A DNA stretch of 64,000 nt from Aegilops tauschii subsp. strangulata (lineage: Eukaryota > Streptophyta > Magnoliopsida > Poales > Poaceae), in contig NC_053036.3 of NCBI RefSeq assembly GCF_002575655.3, positions 646,124,736 to 646,188,735 of the forward strand, in the 5' to 3' direction. This document shows, piece after piece, positions 53,316 through 63,411 of the stretch (positions are counted from its first letter, which is position 1; each line of letters opens with the position of its first letter). The notes under the pieces were generated by a model that had not been told where the DNA came from, searched no databases, and saw nothing but the letters and a program-made list of their open reading frames with translations. The position numbers were made by a program, and so were the translations under genes.

Positions 53316-54165
53316 AAATCACTAGTCGAGGAGTACTCGTTGCAAAGATCACTCCAACTCCTCATGTTGTGACAAGTGGCGCACATGCAGCGCGCCACTT
53401 GTTGCAACCTGGGAGTTTTCCCTTTTTTTCGTAGATCCGTTTATTCAAAACGTTTTATCTCTCAAATCGTGCGTCCAAATCTCAAACCGCTTTCACCATT
53501 GGATTCCTCGCGTCGAGATCTTCAGAACTAGATCCCATGTTGATAGGTTTTGATAACTTTTTTTCACAGAAAAAGGATGAAAAACCGAACCGGGAGCACA
53601 GGTTTTTTCCCTTTCCGAAAGAGGCACGGCCGTGACTCTCGCGAAAGCACACCCGTGTCTCTCGCGGAAGCAAAACCGTGACTCTCACGAAAGGAAAAAA
53701 AACAAAAAACGTGTTTTTTTCGTTTTCGAGAGGCACGACCGTGCTTCTCGCGAAAGCACAACCATGCCTCTTGAAGAAGCAAAACCGTGATTCTCGCGAA
53801 AGGAAAAAACTAGAAAACATGTTTTTTCGGTTTCCGAGAGGCACCGCCGTGACTCTCGCGAAAAAAAAAACCGTGCTTCTCGTGGAAGCAAAACCATGAC
53901 TCTCGCAAAAGGAAAAAAGAGAAAACTAGTCTTTTCGCGCAAAAAAATTGAAATTTTTTTGATCGAAAAGCTAAGGAGGACCGGTGGAAAACCAAAACGT
54001 TAAAAAAACCGGAAAAATCCGTTTATATAGCCGAAAATGCGTGCGAAAAAAATAAAATCCGGAGGGAGCGTCCAGAGCGCGACACGTGACGAATGGCTAA
54101 GAGGGTGCCAAGTGGCGCTGATCGTTGCGAGGCTCCCGAAGCGCTCGTTAACTATTGGCTCCCCC
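53316..54165. mobile_element. Non-autonomous Mutator-like element with tandem internal repeats
   Basis: It is flanked by the 9-bp repeat TATTCGCCG (53307-53315 and 54166-54174). The paralogous flank at about 35687-35696 has the corresponding site uninterrupted (CATTCGACG). Ends are imperfectly inverted (GAGGAGTACTCGTTGC against GGGAGCCTCGCAACG), and CAAGTGGCGC occurs near both. Inside, three tandem copies of a roughly 125-bp unit with GACTCTCGCGAAAG words span 53590-53940. No coding capacity. Confidence 0.65.
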
Positions 54166-54179
54166 TATTCGCCGCTCGC

Positions 54180-55200
54180 TGCGGCAAACAGAAGCATTTT
54201 ATATTGAAAATAATGAAGGGATCTGTGAACACAAAGAAATTGCTAATTTGCGAATAAAGTTTTAAAACTGAAATATTTTCCATAATTGGGACCATTGTGT
54301 TTGAAACGGGAACATTTTTTGAAATTCCAAGGCAAATTTTGTAGACACGAACATATTTTGGAAAATGTGAAAACAAGAACATTTTTTTAATTGGTGAACA
54401 AAAAAATGAGACTGAATAATTTAGAAACTCATGAAAAAATTCAAACGTGTACATTTTTAAAATTTGCGAACAATTTTCAAAAACGGAATATGTTTTCAAC
54501 TGCCTGAACATTTTTTTTAAATTATGAACAAAAAATTGAAACTGAACAATTTCGAAACTCCTGTAGAAAATGAAAATGTGCACATTTTTTTAAATTTGTG
54601 AACAATTTTTTAAAGTGGGAACATCTTTTGAACCATCCGCACATTTTTTGAAATTTGTGCACAAAAATTTGAAACTGAACAATTTCAAAACTCAAAAATG
54701 AAACTGTGCACAATTTTGAAATTTGCGAAGAATTGATTTAAAACTGGAACATGTTTCGAACCGCCCCGAACATTTTTTGAAATTTGTGAACAAAAAGTTA
54801 AAACTGAACAATTTCGAAACTCCTGAAAAAATGAAAACGTATACATTTTCTGAAATTTGTGAACAATTTTCTAAAACCGGGAACATTTTTTGAAACTAGA
54901 ACAATATTTTTAAAATGGAACATTTTCTAAATTTATGACCAAAATTTGAACTCACAAACAATTTTGAAACTTTGAGCATTTTAATTTTTGGAACATTTTT
55001 CAAAAATATAAAAAAAAGTGAAGAAAGAAAAAAGAAGCTCGAAATAGGAAATAGAAAAAAAAAGAAATAGAAAAAAGGAAATAGAAAGAAGAAAAAACAT
55101 GACAAAAGGAAAAAAGGAAAAACAAAAAAAAGAAATTTAAAGGAAAGCCGGTAAAAGAAAATAAACCGGTTCAGGGAACCTTCTGGAAGGTTCCCAAAAC
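54180..55200. repeat. AT-rich tract of TTTTGAAATTTGTGAAC repeats
   Basis: Degenerate units of about 70 bases (ACATTTTTTGAAATTTGTGAAC...AACTGAACAATTTCGAAACTC) repeated seven or so times to 54960, then a purine-rich stretch of AGAAAAAAG words to 55135. Minus-strand frames here are repeat translations. Confidence 0.7.
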
Positions 55201-55212
55201 CGGACGATATAG

Positions 55213-55339
55213 TACTCCCTCCGTCCCAAAATTCTTGTCTTAGATTTGTCTAAATACGGATGTATCAAGTCACGTTTTAGTATTAGATACATCCATATCT
55301 AGACAAATATACGACAAGAATTTTGGGACGGAGGAAGTA
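55213..55339. mobile_element. Stowaway-type MITE
   Basis: TACTCCCTCCGTCCCAAAAT to ATTTTGGGACGGAGGAAGTA, about 127 bp, bounded by TA. Confidence 0.88.
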
Positions 55340-55449
55340 CAGGAACTGCGTACGCATCATAGACCGGCCAATCGTTGCTCGGTCGCTTCGCCTGTGCGAA
55401 GCGCCGACAGTTTGACGCAGCGCATGTCAAATAAGGTATTCCCTCCTAT

Positions 55450-55565
55450 TCGGCGCCAAGAAAAATATTTTCAGCATTAATACAAGAGATGTGGGATTCG
55501 AACCCGCCAATGTCGACGAAGAAGAATTGGCGCAACCATTACTGGACTACTGAGCTCATTTCTTT
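55450..55565 (-). repeat. tRNA-derived SINE-like fragment
   Basis: The minus strand has CAGTAGTCCAGTAATGGTTG (A-box-like) and GGCGGGTTCGAATCCCACA, where GGTTCGAATCC is a perfect B box, then ATGCTGAAAATATTTTTC. It is the counterpart of 35760-35875. The folded cloverleaf is not preserved, so it is not called a tRNA. Confidence 0.5.
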
Positions 55566-55570
55566 TGGAC

Positions 55571-56357
55571 AACGCTAACGCCCACACGTGTGGTGGGAGT
55601 CAAACCCGCCCACACGCCCTATAACACACAGACTACGCCATGTCACCGCATGCATGCATGTGGAAATCTTTTTGGATTTTCAGTTTTTAAAATGTTTTAT
55701 CTCTTGAATGATCCATTTTCACCATTAAATCCCTTGCGACGAGATCTTCGAACTAGATCTCATATCAATATATTTCGATGAATTTTTTTTTGTTAAAAGT
55801 TGCCATGTCTATTGCACATGAATTGCCATGATGTTTACACTAAAGTTGTCATGATATGTTTCAGCTATTTTCTTCTATATTTAAAAGTAAATTTTGACAT
55901 ATTATAAAACAGGGTATTAAGAAACTAGAATTGCCATGCAACATAAACTAAAATTGCTATGATAATGCACTTAAAATTGGCATGGTGCATACAAAAAAAA
56001 ATTCATGGTCAAAGTACTAGAATTGCGATCATCAAAAACTAAAATTGCCATGATCTACAAATTAAAATTGCCACATGGCAACTTTAGTTTAAGCACCATG
56101 GCAACTACAGTGTAAACATCATGGCAATTTTTGGGCAAAAAAAAATCGTCAAAACATATCAATATGGGGTCTAGTTTTGAAGATCTCGTCGAGACGGATT
56201 TAATGGTGAAAACAGATTTTTAATTCGCTTTTTTAATTAGGAGATAAAACATTTTTAAGCCAAAAAACAAAAATTTCCTGCTGATGTCATCTGTTCATAT
56301 GTGGCAAAATGAGTGGTGATGGGGGCGTGTGGGCGACGTGCAAACGCCCACACGTGT
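55571..56357. mobile_element. Foldback-type inverted-repeat element
   Basis: Outer ends CTAACGCCCACACGTGTGG and the reverse complement of CCCACACGTGTTAG are inverted. Inner arms (55685-55810 and the reverse complement of 56115-56260) share TTTTCACCATTAAATCC and GACGAGATCTTC. The centre is made of TAAAATTGCCATG words in both orientations. The arm module also occurs in the element at 53316 (CGTCGAGATCTTCAGAACTAG). No transposase. Confidence 0.6.
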
Positions 56358-56850
56358 TAGTTTTCTGTTTCTCTTTGGGTCTGTTTAGGACACATATAGA
56401 TGTGACATAGTTATGTCACATCTAAGCTGATGTAAACTTTTATTTGTGGTTTATTTTTTCTTTTTTGTTTTTTTGTTTTTTGTTGTTGCATTATATATTT
56501 GTGGGAGTTTAGATGTGACATCCTTAAATAACATCTAGATGTGAATTAGACTAACTGTTTTTTTATGGGTGAACCTACACTCGTTTGCACAAATCATACG
56601 TAATTCTTCTGGCCCACAACAAAACTAGATAGCCGTACGTTGGGAGCATCGCCCCAACAACGCCATGCAATGCGCAGCATGGGTTGCATGCACAACTTTG
56701 TGCCGACGAATGCCATGTAGAAGGCCCTTCGTCTCTTCTACTAGGCCGGCCACGAGAGATGCTACATCTACGTAATGTTTCTTAGGTACCTTACGTATGG
56801 TCTGATTTGGCAGATTTTTATTGGGCTTTAGTTGAGCACACGGGCTCACC
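56358..56850. other. Intergenic DNA, nothing recognised
   Basis: AT-rich first half, then a more balanced second half with a short unrecognised minus frame (56625-56849). Confidence 0.3.
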
Positions 56851-59800
56851 TTTTTTTTTTGGCGGGGTAAAAGGAATTTGTATTACTCAAGAGCCAAGAA
56901 GGTCCTCCCTACACAAGCTAGGGATATTGTCCGGGCCGGAGCGAAGCCAGACCACAGTACGGTCTTCCGTCCTTCCAAAGTTCGCCAACATATGGCTTAC
57001 ATTATTCTGCTCTCGAGAAATATGAATAACATGACACTCCCTTTCACTCATAAGATGCTTCACTTCCGAGACCACCATGGCGTACTGCGACCGGTCTTGT
57101 CCTGAGGCATTGATCAGTTGCACTGCCTGCAGACTATCGCACTCGACGATAAACGGCAGCTCCGTCCATTGGAGGGCCAAAGCTATGCCCTCCATGCACC
57201 CAGCTAGCTCGGCACGTAGAGGGTCCGGGCAAGACCATAGCGAGCGACACGCGGAGAAAATAATGGCCCCTTCCTGGTCACGGAGCACCATTCCCGTCCC
57301 GGCCCTCCCGTCATCATGGGAAAAGGAGCCGTCGACATTCAGCTTCGTCCAGTTGGCGGGTGGGGGATTCCATTTGTGGGTTGTTCGTGGCACACCTCCC
57401 ACATGCGATATAGGTTGTTCTGCACCTTCTTGTTGGATGGTCATCTTCCCTTTGTCCCAATCTCCCTGCGGATATTGCTGGATCCCGAGCAGTGAGGTTA
57501 CGTAGCTCTGCAAAAAGCGACGAGATACCTCCACAGGCGGCGCCGGTTTGTCATGAGTGATCTCGTTGCGCACATGCCAACATCTCCACAGCAGCATAAT
57601 CAGGCGCAGCCGGTCCCCTTCATTGCTTTCTGCAATTAGGTTCAGGAGCCACTCCGGGCCGGTGTTACGGACTGACTCGATGTCCGGTATACTCCACACC
57701 TCCGCCATAGTCTGCCACAAATGCACCGCCCGAGGGCACCTGCAAAACACATGAAAAGTGTCCTCGCGCTCGAGACCACATAATGGCCATATATCAGTAA
57801 CCTCCATGTGTCGACTGAATTTATTAGACCATGTGTCAAGGGAATTAGTAGCCAAACGCCATGCAAACACACGCACCTTAGGAGGAGCAGGGCACCTCCA
57901 TAATAATGCCCAGACGGCACATCGCCTGTCCGGTGCCCTGCTCGCTACGACTGAAGAGGGACGAAGCTTGTCCTCAAGCGCCAGCCGGTACGCGCTACGT
58001 ACGGTGAAGATACCAGTACATTCTGCACCCCATGCAAGGAAATCTGCCCCCAGCCGAGGGGACGCTTTAATCTTTAGTATCTCCTGAACATCAACGGGCA
58101 AAAAGTACTGTTGAAGTAGGGTTCCGCGCCATGCACCATACTCGTCTAGGAGCTCTGAGACTCGGCGGAGACGGCACCTTCCCTGTTGGGTAATTGGTGG
58201 CCGACCAACAGGGTGTGGTATCCAAGAGTCCCGCCAAATTCGGACCGACTGCCCGTTACCGATGCGCCAGACTAAGCCTTTCCTCAGCAATTCCAACCCA
58301 TGCACAATGGCCTGCCAAGTTTGCGACGCGTTGCTAGTGAAAACAGTATCTTCTAATCGTCGATTAGGGAAATACCTTGCCTTCAAGACGCGCGTACAAA
58401 GACATTCCGGGTTGACCAAAATACGCCATGCTTGCCGAGCTAACATTGCTTGGTTGAAGAGTCTGAAGTCCTTGAATCCCATACCCCCAGCCGATTTGGG
58501 CCTCAGCAGCGAGTCCCAAGATTTCCAGTGGGTTTTCCTCTTGCATCTGTACGCGCCCCACCAGTAGCTACGAATCATCCGCCCCAAATCATCGCATGTG
58601 CTTCTAGGAAATTTAAACAAACTCATTAGGAAGGTGGGTAGGGCCTGCGCCACCGCCTTGATAAGAACATCACGTCCTGCTTGGGACATCAATTCCCCCC
58701 ACTGTATAATTCTCTCTGTCAGTTGCTGCTGAAGATTGTGTAGTTTCCCTTTTGAAAAGCGGCCACTTGGCGTTGGAAAGCCAAGATATTTTTCCTCAAA
58801 GCTCATATTCACCACGTCCAAGTTGTGCATGACCTCCTGTTTGTTAGCTTGTGAACATTTGGGGCTGAACATTATAGAGCACTTGGCAGGATTTATGAGC
58901 TGGCCCGTAGCTCTAGCATATGTACTGAGAGCTTCTTTGACTTGGGCAGCCTCCTGTCCATTAGCACGAAAGAACAATAAGGTGTCATCCGCGAACAGGA
59001 GGTGTGAGATGCCTGGAGCTTGGGCGCACACCCGGAGTGGAGTGAGGCGGTTGGCTGCAATCTCCTGTTTTAGAATAGCATGAAGACCGTCAGCAACAAA
59101 AAGGAATAGGAAAGGTGAGAGGGGGTCTCCCTGCCGTAGTCCACGAGACGGTGCGAATGAATCCAAGAGGGCTCCATTGACTTTCACACAATACCTCACC
59201 GAGGTGACACACCTCATTATCCAATCCACCCATCGGTGAGAGAAACCCATCTGTTGCATCACTCGCTCCAAGAAAACCCAATCTACCCGATCGTAAGCCT
59301 TGGACAGGTCCAGTTTATAGGCACAAAAGCTCTGCTCCGGGTCCTTCTCCTGTTTGATCGCATGAAAACACTCAAAAGTGATTAAGGCATTATCTGTAAT
59401 TAATCTGCCCGGTACAAAAGCGCTCTGCTCTGGGGACACCAACTCATCCAAAATAGGCCTCAACCTATTGACGAGGCATTTGGCTATCACCTTATATATG
59501 ACATTATAGAGACTGATAGGCCGAAAATCAGTGAGTCGGGACGGCGAGTCAATCTTGGGGATCAAAACAATGACCGTACTGTTTATCCCGTCCGGCATGA
59601 CTCCAGAGGCAAAAAATAATTTAACCGCATTAATTATGTCATCCTTCATCACCGCCCAATGCCGCTGGAAGAATCTCGCGGGGAACCCATCCGGCCCCGG
59701 CGCCTTTAGGGGCCCTATCTGGAACATTGCATTAGAAATCTCCTCATCGGTAAATTCCTTGCATAGATTATTGTTCATCTCCGCGGACACCTTGGGCTGT

Positions 59801-61060
59801 ATAAGCTGTAACACATCATGTGGCTCCAACATTGGGTCAGCTGTGAATAAATTATGAAAATAACATTTTGCCATCTGTAGCATGGTGGCCTGATCGGTGA
59901 GCATAACACCCGCCTCATCCGCCAGCCCTCGGATTTTATTCTTCCTCGCTCGCCAAACTGCCTTCCTGTGGAACATCTTGGTGTTATGATCCCCTTCCTT
60001 TAGCCAATCAATCCGAGATCTCTGGAGCCACAACATTTCCTCCCTGTATAACAGCTCATTCATCTTGTCCATCTCCAGTCTTATTTCAGCTCGGTCTGCA
60101 TTCATATTGGTGAGTTCCTCAAGCCTAGTACGTGACTTCTCTAGCTCCCGTGTAACATTGCCAAAAGTTTTATTACTCCAAGTGTGTAGATCAGCCATAA
60201 CAGTAGCAAGGGCCTCCCTTACATCTCCCAGGTTCCTCTTCGTACCTTTGCTTGACCAAGAGTTTGCGATAATGGCCTCTAAAGCCGGCGATCTCTCCCA
60301 CATCAACTCGTACCGGCGGCTGCTGCGAGGCCGCCTGTCCTGTTCCAGCGAGAACTTGAGGAGCAGCGGACTATGGTCCGACGCCGGCGACACAAGGTGT
60401 GCCACCGCAGCTTGCATAAACATGTCTCTCCAGTCATTGGACGCCACCGCTCTATCCAGCCGAACTTGGACGTTCGCCCGGCCACTCCGCCTATTATCAT
60501 ATGTGAAGGGGTGCCCTGAAAAACCAAGATCAGTGAGGCCACAAGCTTCAAGTGCATCCTGAAAATTAATCATTTGACCAGCAGGTCTCGGAGTTTCCAA
60601 TTGATGCTCACAATCCCACATAGCCTCATTGAAGTCACCGATAATCACCCATGGCAGAGCACTCTGAGCATGCAGACCTTTGAGCTTATCCCACATCATG
60701 TGTCTATTTTCTACTCTCGGTTCGCCATAAACAAATGTAGCTCTCCATAATGGCTTGTCCGGGGACACACGCAAATACACATCAATCAATCTTTCATTTG
60801 CTTCTTGCACATCGACATACATAGACTCATGCCAGAATAGTGCTAGGCCGCCACTACGACCATTACTACTGACTCCTTCAAAACCAGAAAGCCCTAACCT
60901 ATTACGCAAACGATACGTCTTATTTTTATTCTGCCTAGTCTCGCACAAGAAAACAAGACTTGGGGAATGCGTCATAACAAGAGACGCGAGATCACGAACT
61001 GTCGAAGGATTCCCCGCCCCCCGGCAGTTCCAACTTAGCCAATTCAGGGGGGCAATTTAA
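56851..61060 (-). mobile_element. LINE (non-LTR retrotransposon), 5-prime truncated
   Basis: Poly(A) is visible as ten T at 56851-56860 on the plus strand. The ORF2-type frame fills the rest, and homology stops at about 61060 where the endonuclease domain has just begun. No ORF1 (gag-like) or 5-prime UTR is present. 5-prime truncation is typical of target-primed reverse transcription. A convincing target duplication was not found. Confidence 0.85.
56887..61047 (-). CDS. LINE ORF2: endonuclease, reverse transcriptase, zinc-binding and RNase H domains, open
   Basis: The frame is open from about 61047 (LSWNCRGAGNPSTVRDL, the normal start of the endonuclease domain) to the stop at 56887. The first ATG is at 60975, giving 1362 residues from there. 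Order: APE-type endonuclease (CETRQNK, VIIGDFNEAMW, SDHSPLLL); reverse transcriptase (PGPDGFPARFFQ, SKAYDRVDW, RGLRQGDPLSPFLF, LLFADDTLLFF with the catalytic FADD); zinc-binding zf-RVT (KVRVFAWRL, WPLCGLEREDTFHVF); RNase H (LNVDGSFSHDDGRAG, ELAGCMEGI, VECDSLQAV). No internal stop was found, so it is young. It would nick target DNA and copy RNA into it. The true start is lost with the 5-prime end, so translation is doubtful. Confidence 0.9.
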   Translation of the reverse strand: MNWLSWNCRGAGNPSTVRDLASLVMTHSPSLVFLCETRQNKNKTYRLRNRLGLSGFEGVSSNGRSGGLALFWHESMYVDVQEANERLIDVYLRVSPDKPLWRATFVYGEPRVENRHMMWDKLKGLHAQSALPWVIIGDFNEAMWDCEHQLETPRPAGQMINFQDALEACGLTDLGFSGHPFTYDNRRSGRANVQVRLDRAVASNDWRDMFMQAAVAHLVSPASDHSPLLLKFSLEQDRRPRSSRRYELMWERSPALEAIIANSWSSKGTKRNLGDVREALATVMADLHTWSNKTFGNVTRELEKSRTRLEELTNMNADRAEIRLEMDKMNELLYREEMLWLQRSRIDWLKEGDHNTKMFHRKAVWRARKNKIRGLADEAGVMLTDQATMLQMAKCYFHNLFTADPMLEPHDVLQLIQPKVSAEMNNNLCKEFTDEEISNAMFQIGPLKAPGPDGFPARFFQRHWAVMKDDIINAVKLFFASGVMPDGINSTVIVLIPKIDSPSRLTDFRPISLYNVIYKVIAKCLVNRLRPILDELVSPEQSAFVPGRLITDNALITFECFHAIKQEKDPEQSFCAYKLDLSKAYDRVDWVFLERVMQQMGFSHRWVDWIMRCVTSVRYCVKVNGALLDSFAPSRGLRQGDPLSPFLFLFVADGLHAILKQEIAANRLTPLRVCAQAPGISHLLFADDTLLFFRANGQEAAQVKEALSTYARATGQLINPAKCSIMFSPKCSQANKQEVMHNLDVVNMSFEEKYLGFPTPSGRFSKGKLHNLQQQLTERIIQWGELMSQAGRDVLIKAVAQALPTFLMSLFKFPRSTCDDLGRMIRSYWWGAYRCKRKTHWKSWDSLLRPKSAGGMGFKDFRLFNQAMLARQAWRILVNPECLCTRVLKARYFPNRRLEDTVFTSNASQTWQAIVHGLELLRKGLVWRIGNGQSVRIWRDSWIPHPVGRPPITQQGRCRLRRVSELLDEYGAWRGTLLQQYFLPVDVQEILKIKASPRLGADFLAWGAECTGIFTVRSAYRLALEDKLRPSSVVASRAPDRRCAVWALLWRCPAPPKVRVFAWRLATNSLDTWSNKFSRHMEVTDIWPLCGLEREDTFHVFCRCPRAVHLWQTMAEVWSIPDIESVRNTGPEWLLNLIAESNEGDRLRLIMLLWRCWHVRNEITHDKPAPPVEVSRRFLQSYVTSLLGIQQYPQGDWDKGKMTIQQEGAEQPISHVGGVPRTTHKWNPPPANWTKLNVDGSFSHDDGRAGTGMVLRDQEGAIIFSACRSLWSCPDPLRAELAGCMEGIALALQWTELPFIVECDSLQAVQLINASGQDRSQYAMVVSEVKHLMSERECHVIHISREQNNVSHMLANFGRTEDRTVVWLRSGPDNIPSLCREDLLGS

Positions 61061-61089
61061 TTAGTGGAGAAGGGAATTACGTAGGTTAC

Positions 61090-61270
61090 GTAGAAGCAGT
61101 ACGTAGGTGTAGCATTATTTGCCGGCCACAGCTGATCGATTTGTGCGTGACTCGTTCAGCAGCTTCACCCCCTCCTTACAATCAAGCTCAATGATCAGGT
61201 TTTTGTCTGTGTGTGCAAGCGCTAGACCAGTACAGTACCTTCTAGGCAAGCAACCATCTCTGTCTCCAAC
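61090..61270 (-). pseudogene. RNase H-like (RVT_3 type) fragment
   Basis: The minus strand reads EMVACLEGTVLVLRLAHTD, then LIIELDCKEGVKLLNE and RTNRSAV, resembling the centre of plant RNase H-like domains (ACLEG..., E-x-DC...). It lies immediately 5-prime of the LINE and is not the LINE's own RNase H. A remnant of about 55 codons. Confidence 0.5.
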
Positions 61271-61323
61271 GGACTGGACTAAGTTAACTTAGCTGTCTAC
61301 AATACAAAAATAGTTCTATTTAA

Positions 61324-61408
61324 TACTCCCTCTGTAAAGAAATATAAGAGCGTTTAGATCACTACTTTAGTGATCTAAATGCTCTTATATTTCTTTACGG
61401 AGGGAGTA
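61324..61408. mobile_element. Stowaway-type MITE, near-perfect hairpin
   Basis: TACTCCCTCTGTAAAGAAAT to ATTTCTTTACGGAGGGAGTA, about 85 bp, and almost the whole length is self-complementary around ACTACTTTAGTGAT. The flanks match 35890-35935 without the MITE, an empty paralogous site. Confidence 0.9.
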
Positions 61409-62345
61409 CTTTTTTAGAGTACAACATTAACATATGTATTCTATACCCATATAAATCTTTTGAAAAAATAGAGTTGCAGTAAAAAAAGTTTACCAGCATT
61501 GGAGAAAAGTTCAAAATTTTGAAAATGTTCATGAAATTCGAAAAAAGTTCATAGATTTTTGCAAAATAAAACATTAATTTTGAAAAGTCAATCATCAAAT
61601 CCCGCATAAATTCAAGAATTCAAAATAAAAAACAAAGTTCATTGAATTTGAAAAAAAGTCATAAAGTTGGTAAAAAATCAGAAATTTAAAAAATTCATCG
61701 AATTTGAGAAAAAGTCAATCAATTTTGAAAACAAAAGTTCACAAACTTGAAAAAAGGTTCCAGCAAAATCTTTGGTGAACAAGAGGTACGTTTCAAAGCA
61801 TGCAAACTTTTCTGACGAACTCCTTTTTCCTAACACCACACTTACGGGTTTTTTTGGTATCATGGATATGCAGGATGTCATATTCACGACCTAGTTCACA
61901 GCAAAGTTCCAGGAAGAAGAACAGTGCCCTCTTGGAGATTCCCCGGCAATGGAGTGGGTCTTGGTTGGGCGTAAATCCGAAAGGAAGTGAATGGGAGCGA
62001 GTTAATTCGCGTCGCCCTGTTCTGTACTCTAGTGTTCCCCTTTAGCATAAATTAAAAAACGTGAATTTGGAAATGTAATACAGAAGTTCACAAAAAATGA
62101 ACAAAATTTCATGATTTTTAAAAAAATACATAAATTTGAAAAAGTTCATGAATTTGAAAAATGTTTGCCAGTTTGAAAAAATTAAATGGATTTTGAAAAA
62201 CTTCATGGATTTGAAAAAAGTTCTCAGTTTGAACAAATGTTCACCAATTTGAATAAAGTTCACGAATTTTTAAAAAGTTCACGGTTTTGATAAAAAGTTT
62301 GAGAAGTTGAAAAAAGAAGAAGAAAGACCGAGCAAAATTCGTCCT
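61409..62345. repeat. AT-rich tract with TTGAAAAAGTTCATG repeats
   Basis: Units such as TTTGAAAAAGTTCATGAATT. The first 150 bases match 35930-36060. An unrelated balanced stretch lies at 61780-62045 with no recognised gene. Confidence 0.6.
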
Positions 62346-63411
62346 GGAAAAAACCAAAGGGAAACCGCCCCAGAAAAAATTGGTGGAACCTTCTAGAAAG
62401 TTCACAAAACTAGTGAGGAAAAAACTACACAAACTAAAGAAGAGACGTGGCGCGCACGGCGCAATTCGGAAGAGAGAAAATGGGTCGAGCCCAAGGATTA
62501 ACGGGGGTGTGCGCCAAGTTGCGAGGATAGTAGTAACCGGCGCTCCGGGTGCTAAATAAGAAACGGCCCCGAAGAGTCGTTCGCTCGCCAACATCTTGCC
62601 CGGAGGGAACCCTTCTATCCTCTTGTTTCTCTACCAAGCGACCGTGACGTGGCCACCTTTGGTCCTCGATGGAAGATTTCTCCAGCGACTAAACTCTGAC
62701 GAGTTGCTCCTCCACCATCTTCCGTCCCCAAAGCCCTTAGTCACCGCCACCCCTACTTGCCGCCGAAGCAACTCGCCATCGTCGATCCCCCCTCTTGTGC
62801 CTCCTCGTCTAGCCTCCCTCATCCTTCCTCCCACCTCCCTCTAGATCCCTCCCCTATCGTGCCATTGTCCTTTTCCACAGATTTTGAAGTATGTGTGTTG
62901 CCATGTCCCAAATTAGTAATGAATGCTAGAAATTAGTGTTGAATGAAAATTAGTAAGGACCATATGCGTAAGCGGCGTATGCTTGTGATGGTTATGCATA
63001 TATGGTTACGGTTGTGATGGTTATGAACAGATGGTCATGCTTATGCTAGTGACGCTTACATAAAATCCAAATGTTGATCGAATGTTGTATTGGCGCGAAA
63101 AACTCCATTGATGCAGACTACATCAGATACAAACTACCAAACGTAATCTCGGCCAAGCATGCTTAATTAGATGCAGGTTCCCAAATAAAAATCTTGGCTC
63201 AACATGTCTCAGCACATACAAGGCTACCAAACAACTGTAGTTGCATGTATTTAGCACATCCGCACTCAGCATGTCTCAAAGGGTAACATCCGTGCTAGGG
63301 TGAGAACAGCTACCAAACACACCCTCAGTTTGTAGACTTGATGCTACTTTGGAAATCTCATAGTATAAATCCCACCAACAAAAAGAAAAACTCACCACAC
63401 TTAGTTCAGTT
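62346..63411. other. Intergenic DNA, no gene recognised
   Basis: A C-rich block at 62590-62860 with short frames on both strands has leader-like composition but no domain. The rest is AT-rich. No RNA gene seen. Confidence 0.35.

Noticed and set aside
53482..53995. Minus-strand frames of 60-120 codons at 53.5-54 kb
   Set aside because: They repeat the same words because they translate the roughly 125-bp tandem units of a non-coding element.
55450..55565. A functional tRNA gene
   Set aside because: The B box is perfect, but no acceptor or anticodon stem pairs and the spacing is wrong; kept only as a SINE-like fragment.
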